Assembly (NCBI GenBank): GCA_002422685.1
Contig: DITC01000013.1
Location: 1 to 52,844 of the forward strand
Source of the DNA: Thauera sp. UBA6194
GTDB lineage: Bacteria; Pseudomonadota; Gammaproteobacteria; Burkholderiales; Rhodocyclaceae
Length of the DNA: 52,844 bases
Direction: 5' to 3'
Position numbers and translations under genes: made by a program. The notes beneath the pieces were generated by a model that saw only the letters and a program-made list of their open reading frames with translations, was not told the DNA's origin and did not search any database. This document shows, piece by piece, positions 46,700 through 52,844 of the stretch. Position 1 is the stretch's first letter. Every line of letters begins with the position of its first letter.

Positions 46700-47074
46700 T
46701 CAGCCCATTGACGGAACGACGACACCCGGCCGGCTGCGCTGAATATGGACGCCGACGCGGCGCACATTCTTCATCACGCCGATCTTGGCGACCTTGAGCT
46801 TGACCCAGGGCGCACCGAATTCTTCGAAAAGCATATTCACGACGAATTCGCCGAGGCTTTCGATGAGATTGAAATGGCGCTCGGAAAGCTCGTGCCGGAT
46901 ACGCGCGGTGACCACCGCGTAATCGATGGTGTCGGCAATATCATCGTGCTCGGCCGCAGAATCGGGCACGCCGAAAGTGAGATTGAGCTCGACGGTTTGC
47001 GGTCCGCTTTTTTCGCGTGCGTAAATCCCGACCCAGGCTTTGACGCGCAGTTCTTCGATGAAGATGAAATCCAT
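46700..47074 (-). CDS. folB: Dihydroneopterin aldolase
   Basis: The 124-residue FolB has MDFIFIEELRVKAWVGIYAREK, DTIDYAVVTARIRHELSERHF and VKLKVAKIGVMKNVRRVGV. It cleaves dihydroneopterin in folate synthesis. The catalytic Glu/Lys positions are conserved. It is divergent from plsY with a 158-base gap that has no gene. Confidence 0.92.
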   Translation of the reverse strand: MDFIFIEELRVKAWVGIYAREKSGPQTVELNLTFGVPDSAAEHDDIADTIDYAVVTARIRHELSERHFNLIESLGEFVVNMLFEEFGAPWVKLKVAKIGVMKNVRRVGVHIQRSRPGVVVPSMG

Positions 47075-47232
47075 GCTGCTTCCCGTTTAGAATCGAGCCG
47101 ATTCTATCGTGCCGGCGGCCTGCTGCCGTGCACAAGCTGCAGCACCGCGCAGGCAGGCCCGCATGCGCCGGTGCGGCTTCCCGAACCCTCGAGTATCTGA
47201 TCCGCCCGCCGCACGCGGGCGGTGGAGTCACG

Positions 47233-47853
47233 ATGTCCCTTCTGCTTCTGCTTGCCGGCGCCTATCTGCTCGGCTCCATTCCCTTCGCCATCGTTACCGC
47301 CAGACTGTTCGGCCTGCAGGACCCGCGCCAGTACGGCTCGGGCAACCCGGGCGCGACCAACGTGCTGCGCAGCGGCAACAAGCTCGCCGCGGTGCTGACC
47401 CTGCTCGGCGACAGCGTCAAGGGCTGGCTCGCGGTGTGGGCCGCCACACGGCTGGGCTTCGACCTCGGCTCGGCCGCGCTCGCGGGGCTGGCCGCCTTCC
47501 TCGGTCACGCCTTCTCGGTGTTCCTGCGCTTCAACGGCGGCAAGGGCGTCGCCACCGCACTCGGCGTGCTGGCCGGCGTCGATGCGCGGATCGCGATCTT
47601 CAGCGCGATCATCTGGCTGATGATCGCCTACACCACGCGCTATTCGTCGGCGGCCGCGCTCTCCGCCGCGATCGCCGCACCCTTCGCCGCGCTCATCTTC
47701 ATCGGGCCTCAGCTCGCCGCTGGCGTGCTGGCGGCGATGGCGGCGGTGCTGGTGTGGCGCCACAAGGAGAACATCGCGCGCCTGCGCGCCGGCACCGAAG
47801 GCAAGATCGGCGGCAACAAGAAGAGCCGCCAGGACACCCCGCCGAAGCCCTGA
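47233..47853 (+). CDS. plsY: Glycerol-3-phosphate acyltransferase PlsY
   Basis: The 206-residue integral membrane protein has YLLGSIPFAIVTARLFG, the SGNPGATNVLR motif, and FNGGKGVATALGV, the PlsY signatures. It transfers acyl from acyl-phosphate to glycerol-3-phosphate. The ATG at 47233 follows GGAG. The C-terminal basic tail (GNKKSRQDTPPKP) is cytoplasmic. Confidence 0.94.
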   Translation: MSLLLLLAGAYLLGSIPFAIVTARLFGLQDPRQYGSGNPGATNVLRSGNKLAAVLTLLGDSVKGWLAVWAATRLGFDLGSAALAGLAAFLGHAFSVFLRFNGGKGVATALGVLAGVDARIAIFSAIIWLMIAYTTRYSSAAALSAAIAAPFAALIFIGPQLAAGVLAAMAAVLVWRHKENIARLRAGTEGKIGGNKKSRQDTPPKP

Positions 47854-47919
47854 ACACGCGGGCGCGCCGCCTCCGGCCCCGCCGGGCTGCGTGCCGGGTG
47901 CGCAGGGAACGACGCGAAC

Positions 47920-48954
47920 TCAATCCGCAGTCGGGCGCGGCGGCTCGAGCTCCACCATCGGCCAGCGCGGCCGGATGCGCACCGCGGGCGTATCGGGCAC
48001 CTGCTCACCCGCGGCGAGGCGCATCGCCCCGGCGAACGCGATCATCGCGCCATTGTCGGTGCACAACGCCGGCTCCGGGTAATGCACCCGCCCGCCCTTG
48101 CGCGCGAGCGCCGCATCCAGCGTCGCCCTGAGGTGCGCGTTGGCGCCCACGCCACCGGCAACCACCAGCGTCTTGAGCCCCACCTTCTTGAGTGCGGCGA
48201 GGGCCTTGGCGCACAGCACCTCCACCACCGCCTGCTGAAACTCCGCCGCCAGGTCCGCCATGCGGGCGGGGTCCCAGTCGGGCGCGGAGACCACGCTCAG
48301 CACGGCGGTCTTGAGCCCGCTGAAGCTGAAGTCGAGATCGCCCGAATGCAGCATCGGCCGCGGCAGCCGAAAGCGCCCCGCCACCCCCTGCTCGGCCAGC
48401 TTCGCCAGCTGCGGCCCGCCCGGATAGCCGAGCCCGAGCAGCTTGGCCGTCTTGTCGAAGGCCTCGCCCGCGGCATCGTCCACCGACTCGCCGAGCAAGG
48501 CGTAGTCACCCACCCCCCGCACCCGCATGAGCTGGGTGTGCCCCCCCGAGACGAGCAGCGCGACGAAAGGAAACTGCGGCGCATCGGCCGCCAGCAGCGG
48601 TGACAGCAGATGCCCCTCGAGGTGATGCACCGGCAGCGCGGGGATGCCGCGTGCCATGGCGAAGGATTCGGCCACGCTCGCGCCCACGAGCAGCGCGCCC
48701 GCCAGGCCCGGGCCGGAAGTGTAGGCCACCGCATCGACATCGGCCGCGCGCAGGCCCGCCTCGGCGAGCGTCTGCTTGAGCAGCACGGGCAGGCGGCGGA
48801 TGTGATCGCGCGAGGCGAGCTCGGGCACCACGCCACCATACGCGGCGTGCAGGTCGATCTGCGAGTGCAGCCCGTGCGCGAGCAGGCCGGCATCGGTGTC
48901 GTAGATCGCGACGCCGGTTTCATCACAGGAGGTTTCGATGCCGAGGACTTTCAT
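47920..48954 (-). CDS. tsaD: tRNA threonylcarbamoyl transferase subunit TsaD
   Basis: The 344-residue ASKHA-fold protein has VLGIETSCDETGVAIYD, the metal site HHLEGHLLSPL, and SGGHTQL, DDAAGEAFDK and AGGVGANAHLR blocks. It makes t6A37 in ANN-decoding tRNAs with TsaB and TsaE. The ATG at 48954 gives the standard N-terminus. It is divergent from rpsU, the conserved tsaD-rpsU arrangement of proteobacteria. Confidence 0.96.
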   Translation of the reverse strand: MKVLGIETSCDETGVAIYDTDAGLLAHGLHSQIDLHAAYGGVVPELASRDHIRRLPVLLKQTLAEAGLRAADVDAVAYTSGPGLAGALLVGASVAESFAMARGIPALPVHHLEGHLLSPLLAADAPQFPFVALLVSGGHTQLMRVRGVGDYALLGESVDDAAGEAFDKTAKLLGLGYPGGPQLAKLAEQGVAGRFRLPRPMLHSGDLDFSFSGLKTAVLSVVSAPDWDPARMADLAAEFQQAVVEVLCAKALAALKKVGLKTLVVAGGVGANAHLRATLDAALARKGGRVHYPEPALCTDNGAMIAFAGAMRLAAGEQVPDTPAVRIRPRWPMVELEPPRPTAD

Positions 48955-49023
48955 GGCGGTGCGGAGCTCTGATGGGTTGCCGCATTCTAACCTCCCGCAC
49001 ATCGATCGCGCGCCTTGCGGCCC

Positions 49024-49052
49024 TTGCCTTCGCCCGGCGGCTGGTTTATATT
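49024..49052 (+). promoter_or_regulatory. Candidate sigma-70 promoter of rpsU-dnaG-rpoD
   Basis: TTGCCT (49024-49029) and TATATT (49047-49052) are 17 bases apart, 40 bases before the rpsU ATG. Both boxes are good matches, and this is the expected promoter position of the macromolecular-synthesis operon. Confidence 0.7.
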
Positions 49053-49092
49053 CGCGGTCTTTCTGCCCACCAGACACCCAAGGAAGTCCGCA

Positions 49093-49305
49093 ATGCCCGG
49101 TATCCGCCTCAAGGAAAACGAGCCGTTTGAAGTTGCGATTCGCCGCTTCAAGCGCACCATCGAGAAGACCGGTGTGCTGACCGAACTGCGCTCGCGCGAG
49201 TTCTACGAAAAGCCCACCGCCGAGCGCAAGCGCAAGCTGGCCGCCGCTGTGAAGCGCAATCACAAGCGCCTGCGCAGCCAGACGCTACCGCCGAAGCTCT
49301 ACTGA
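49093..49305 (+). CDS. rpsU: Ribosomal protein bS21
   Basis: The 70-residue basic protein reads IRLKENEPFEVAIRRFKRT and EFYEKPTAERKRKLAAAVKR, full length for bS21. It binds the 30S platform near the 3' end of 16S rRNA. AAGGAAG precedes the ATG. It heads the rpsU-dnaG-rpoD operon. Confidence 0.96.
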   Translation: MPGIRLKENEPFEVAIRRFKRTIEKTGVLTELRSREFYEKPTAERKRKLAAAVKRNHKRLRSQTLPPKLY

Positions 49306-49316
49306 TTGCTCTCGCG

Positions 49317-49439
49317 CCCCGCCTCGCGGGGTTGCCTGCACGCCGGCCGGAGGTCACTCGACCCTCGCCCGGCGTGATGCTTTTTATCGATCGCCCGCAC
49401 CCCCGCTTCGCGCCTCGCTGCGCGAGAGGGCTGCGGGGG
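49317..49439 (+). terminator. Hairpin cluster between rpsU and dnaG
   Basis: Three inverted repeats lie in the 151-base gap: CCCCGC/GCGGGG (49317-49331), CACGCCGG/CCGGCGTG (49339-49376) followed after 4 bases by TTTTT, and CCCCCGC/GCGGGGG (49400-49439). The E. coli operon has a partial terminator and an RNase processing site at this place, so the cluster may set the bS21 to DnaG ratio. Confidence 0.6.
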
Positions 49440-49456
49440 ATCTGTTTGCGCGCGCG

Positions 49457-51349
49457 ATGATTCCACAGTCCTTCGTCCAGGAACTGCTGTCCCGCGTCGA
49501 CATCGTCGACGTCATCGAACGCTATCTGCCGCTCAAGAAAAGCGGCGCCAACTATTTCGCCTGCTGCCCCTTCCACGGCGAAAAATCCGCCTCGTTCTCG
49601 GTCAGCCCATCGAAGCAGTTTTACCACTGCTTCGGTTGCGGCGTGCACGGCAGCGCCGTCGGTTTCCTGATGGAGTACAGCGGCTTGGGCTTCGTCGACG
49701 CGGTCAAGGAGCTCGCCGCGCAGGTCGGCCTGCAGGTGCCCGACGACGGCCGCAGCGTCAGCCCGGCACAGAACGACGCCAGCGAGAAGCTCCACGAGGC
49801 AATGGCGGTCGCCGCCCGCCTGTACCAGAGCCAGCTCAAAGCCACCCCGCATGCGGTCGACTACCTCAAGCGCCGCGGCCTGTCGGGAAAGGTGGCCGCG
49901 CGCTTCGAACTGGGCTACGCCCCCGACGAGTGGCAGGCGCTGCAGAAAGTCTTCCCGGACTATCAGGCGAAGACGCTCGCCGACGCGGGGCTCGTCATCG
50001 ACAACGACCAGGGCCGGCGCTACGACCGCTTCCGTGGTCGCATCATGTTCCCGATCCACGACCGGCGCGGGCGCATCATCGCCTTCGGCGGCCGCGTGCT
50101 CGACAAGGGCGAGCCGAAGTACCTGAACTCACCCGAGACGCCGCTGTTCGAGAAAGGCCGCGAGCTGTACGGCCTCTTCCTCGCCCAGAAGGCGATCCGC
50201 GACGCCGGCTTCGTGGTCGTCGTCGAGGGCTACATGGACGTGGTCGCGCTCGCGCAATACGGCATCGAGAACGCCGTCGCCACGCTCGGCACGGCGACCA
50301 CGCCGCATCACATCCACACCCTGCTGCGCCAGACCGATCGCATCGTCTTCTGCTTCGACGGCGACGCCGCAGGCCGCCGCGCCGCATGGCGGGCGCTCGA
50401 GAATGCGCTCGAGTCGCTGCGTGACGACGCCACGCTGGCCTTCCTGTTCCTGCCCACCGAGCACGACCCGGACTCGTTCGTGCGCGCCGAGGGCGCCGAC
50501 GCCTTCCGTGCGGCAGCGCAGACGGCGACGCCGCTCGCACGCTTCCTGATCCAGGCGCTCTCGGAGCGTCATGCGCTCGACAGCGCAGAAGGCCGCGCGG
50601 CCTTCGTGCACGAGGCGGCCCCGCTCGTCACGCGCATCGCCGCGCCCTTGCTCAAACTGCAGGTCATCAAATCGGTCGCCGAAACAGCCGGCATGACGCA
50701 GGGCGAAGTCGAATACGCCCTGGAGCAGCTCGCTGCGCACGCCCCGCGCCGACCGAGCCCCGAGCGCCGCCCTGAACGCGCCCCCGACGCTCACCCCAAC
50801 CCCCGCCCCGACGCCCCCACCGATTTCGCCCCCGCCACGCGCACGTTCGCAGGCACCCCGTCGCGTCGCGCCGCGCCCCGGCCGCGCAGCGGCGGCCGCC
50901 GCAAGCCGCCCTCGACCGCCGGCACGCTGCTGCGCCTGGTCATGCAGCACCCGAGCTGGGCCGCGCGGCTGCCGGTGGCGCTGGTACCCGACGACAGCCC
51001 GGAAGGGCTCGCCCTGATCGCCATCATCGACCTGCTCAGCCTGGGCGAATCCATCCCGGCCAACGGCCTGGGCGCGCTCATCGAGCGCTTTCGGGATACG
51101 CCGCACAGCGAGACGCTCTCGCGCATGGCCGCAGAGCTCGTCGAGGCCGAATTCGACGAGGCGGTGGTCGAGACCCTGTTCGACGACACCCTGCGCAAAC
51201 TGCAGGCCGACGCGATCGGCAACCAGATCGCCGAGCTGCTACAACAGGATCGGGAACACGGCCTGGACACGAGCGCCCGTCACCGCCTGACCGAGCTCCT
51301 GATGGAGAAGCGGAACCTCGCCGGCAGCGGCAAAGTCTCAGATTTATAG
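49457..51349 (+). CDS. dnaG: DNA primase
   Basis: The 630-residue primase has a zinc domain (CPFHGEKSASF, CFGCG), a TOPRIM core (VVVVEGYMDVVALAQYGI, FDGDAAGRRAAWRALE), and a C-terminal DnaB-binding helical domain. A Pro/Arg-rich linker (residues about 430-490) precedes the C-terminal domain and is longer and more disordered than in E. coli. It makes RNA primers at the replication fork. The ATG lies 151 bases after rpsU. Confidence 0.95.
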   Translation: MIPQSFVQELLSRVDIVDVIERYLPLKKSGANYFACCPFHGEKSASFSVSPSKQFYHCFGCGVHGSAVGFLMEYSGLGFVDAVKELAAQVGLQVPDDGRSVSPAQNDASEKLHEAMAVAARLYQSQLKATPHAVDYLKRRGLSGKVAARFELGYAPDEWQALQKVFPDYQAKTLADAGLVIDNDQGRRYDRFRGRIMFPIHDRRGRIIAFGGRVLDKGEPKYLNSPETPLFEKGRELYGLFLAQKAIRDAGFVVVVEGYMDVVALAQYGIENAVATLGTATTPHHIHTLLRQTDRIVFCFDGDAAGRRAAWRALENALESLRDDATLAFLFLPTEHDPDSFVRAEGADAFRAAAQTATPLARFLIQALSERHALDSAEGRAAFVHEAAPLVTRIAAPLLKLQVIKSVAETAGMTQGEVEYALEQLAAHAPRRPSPERRPERAPDAHPNPRPDAPTDFAPATRTFAGTPSRRAAPRPRSGGRRKPPSTAGTLLRLVMQHPSWAARLPVALVPDDSPEGLALIAIIDLLSLGESIPANGLGALIERFRDTPHSETLSRMAAELVEAEFDEAVVETLFDDTLRKLQADAIGNQIAELLQQDREHGLDTSARHRLTELLMEKRNLAGSGKVSDL

Positions 51350-51397
51350 TACAATTTTCGGTTTCCCTATTTCTTACACCCTCACCTGAGGAGTGCT

Positions 51398-52844
51398 ATG
51401 GCACGCGAAAAAGCCAAGGATCCGCGCAAGGAAGCGCCCGCCAAAGGGCGCCCTTCCAAAGCGAAGGCCAAGGACAAGGCAGCCCCCGTCGTCGAAAGCC
51501 CTGCCGCCACCCCGCTCGACGCGGAGGTGCGTCGCACGCGACTCAAGACCCTGATCACGCTCGGCAAGGAACGCGGCTACCTCACGTACGCCGAAATCAG
51601 CGACCACCTGCCCGACGACGTGGCCGATGCCGAGCAGATCGAAGGCATCATCGCCACCTTCAACAACATGGGCATCCAGGTCTATGACGAGGCGCCAGCC
51701 GCCGAAGACCTGCTCATGTCGGACAGCGTCGCCACCAACGTCGACGAGGACGTGGCCGAGGAAGAAGCCGAGCAGGCGCTGTCCTCGGTCGACTCCGAGT
51801 TCGGCCGCACGACCGACCCGGTGCGCATGTACATGCGCGAGATGGGCACGGTCGAGCTGCTCACCCGCGAAGGCGAGATCGAGATCGCCAAGCGCATCGA
51901 AGACGGCCTCAAGCACATGGTGCAGGCCATCTCGGCGTGCCCGACCACGATCGCCGAAATGCTGCAGATCGTCGATCGCATCGCCGCGGACGAAGGCAAG
52001 ATCGACGAGCTCGTCGACGCCGTGGTCGACCCGAACGCCGGCAACGAAGAGGCCGCGGAGGACGACAGCGACGACAGCGCGACCACGTCCGGCGACGACG
52101 ACGACAGCAGCGCGGACGACGACAACGACAACGACGACACCGACGAGGAAGACAGCGCCGAGAGCGCCGAGCGCGCCAACGCCGCCTCGCTGCTGCAGCT
52201 CAAGAACGACGCGCTCGCCCGCTTCGACGTCATCCGTGCGCTGTACAAGAAGAAGATGACCACGCTCGAGAAGAAGGGCTCGCAGGACAAGGCCTACCTC
52301 GCGCTGCAGCAGCAGATCTCGGACGAGCTGCTCAACATCCGCTTCACAGCCAAGGCCATCGAGAAGCTGTGCGACTCGGTGCGCCACATGGTCGAGCAGG
52401 TGCGCAGCCACGAGCGCCAGATCCTGCAGCTTTGCGTGGAGCGCGCCGGCATGCCGCGTCAGCACTTCATCAAGGTGTTCCCGGGCCGGGAGGTCGACCT
52501 CGACTGGCTCAAGGACGAGATCGCCGCAGGCAAGAACTACGCCGAAGGCCTGATGCGCGTGCACCCCGCGGTGCTCGAAGGGCAGCAAAAGCTCATCGAC
52601 CTGCAGGACAAGCTCGGCATCCCGCTCAAGGAGCTCAAGGACATCAACCGCCAGATGTCCACCGGCGAAGCCAAGATGCGCCGCGCCAAGCGCGAGATGA
52701 CCGAGGCCAACCTGCGCCTGGTGATCTCGTTCGCGAAGAAGTACACCAACCGCGGCCTGCAGTTCCTCGACCTGATCCAGGAAGGCAACATCGGCCTGAT
52801 GAAGGCGGTCGATAAATTCGAATACCGCCGTGGCTACAAGTTCT
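51398..52844 (+). CDS. rpoD: RNA polymerase sigma-70 factor RpoD (3' end outside the window)
   Basis: Of the housekeeping sigma factor, 482 residues are visible. They include a Lys/Ala-rich N-terminal extension, region 1.1 (LKTLITLGKERGYLTYAEIS), region 1.2 (DPVRMYMREMGTVELLTREG), a non-conserved region, and regions 2.1 onwards (MTEANLRLVISFAKKYTNRG, FLDLIQEGNIGLMKAV). The non-conserved region holds a run of about 45 mostly Asp/Glu/Ser residues near 205-250, an acidic low-complexity insert. The ATG follows GAGGAG by 6 bases. The rest lies beyond the window edge. Confidence 0.96.
   Translation, partial: MAREKAKDPRKEAPAKGRPSKAKAKDKAAPVVESPAATPLDAEVRRTRLKTLITLGKERGYLTYAEISDHLPDDVADAEQIEGIIATFNNMGIQVYDEAPAAEDLLMSDSVATNVDEDVAEEEAEQALSSVDSEFGRTTDPVRMYMREMGTVELLTREGEIEIAKRIEDGLKHMVQAISACPTTIAEMLQIVDRIAADEGKIDELVDAVVDPNAGNEEAAEDDSDDSATTSGDDDDSSADDDNDNDDTDEEDSAESAERANAASLLQLKNDALARFDVIRALYKKKMTTLEKKGSQDKAYLALQQQISDELLNIRFTAKAIEKLCDSVRHMVEQVRSHERQILQLCVERAGMPRQHFIKVFPGREVDLDWLKDEIAAGKNYAEGLMRVHPAVLEGQQKLIDLQDKLGIPLKELKDINRQMSTGEAKMRRAKREMTEANLRLVISFAKKYTNRGLQFLDLIQEGNIGLMKAVDKFEYRRGYKF

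Overview
The window is high-GC DNA with codon use, gene content and gene order typical of a betaproteobacterium. The combination of an XrtA (exosortase A) exopolysaccharide locus, PilS/PilR, H-NS, a FucA-type aldolase beside mtnA and an rpsU-dnaG-rpoD operon points to the Rhodocyclales (Thauera/Azoarcus-like). This assignment is inferred from protein families, not from a database match.

Region 1 (1-18.1 kb, almost all on the minus strand) is an XrtA/PEP-CTERM-associated exopolysaccharide operon. Reading from its promoter side near 18.1 kb, it encodes an outer-membrane export lipoprotein, a Wzz-type chain-length protein, a CpsD-type tyrosine kinase, a TIGR03016-type outer-membrane protein, a secretion-type AAA ATPase, WecB and a polysaccharide deacetylase. 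Next come a FemAB-like protein, glycosyltransferase stp1, XrtA fused to EpsI, glycosyltransferase stp2, an amidotransferase, glycosyltransferase stp3 and an acyltransferase. The distal part is damaged and invaded. The deacetylase is frameshifted by a 5-bp tandem duplication. A nucleotidyltransferase/HEPN pair with a truncated HEPN sits before the amidotransferase gene. An intact-looking MntA/HepT toxin-antitoxin pair, preceded by two small antitoxin-like genes, sits after it. The terminal acyltransferase is cut off at the end of an ISL3-like insertion sequence.

Region 2 (18.2-23 kb, minus) holds a beta-CASP metallo-beta-lactamase nuclease, the PilR/PilS two-component system and a small PP0621-like membrane protein. 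Region 3 (23-31.6 kb) holds a methionine aminotransferase, mtnA and a class II aldolase (a probable methylthioadenosine salvage shunt), then nudJ-orphan-mnmA in the opposite direction. It continues with ilvE, a small zinc-finger protein, an NTF2-like protein and an rfbA-rfbC pair without rfbB or rfbD.

Region 4 (31.6-37.4 kb) starts with eight copies of a 7-bp repeat between divergent rfbA and a phosphomannomutase gene. An HDOD protein, uvrD and a 112-residue unknown with its own candidate promoter and terminator follow. Region 5 (37.5-46.6 kb, plus strand) is a housekeeping run: leuS, lptE, holA, proA, a chalcone-isomerase-like exported protein, ogt, xerD, ybaK and an H-NS gene. Region 6 (46.7-52.8 kb) holds folB, plsY, tsaD and the macromolecular-synthesis operon rpsU-dnaG-rpoD, with rpoD running off the window.

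No tRNA, rRNA or CRISPR array was recognised. The most notable signals are the decay and toxin-antitoxin invasion of the exopolysaccharide operon, the short-sequence repeats in surface-polysaccharide genes, and the mtnA-aldolase pair.
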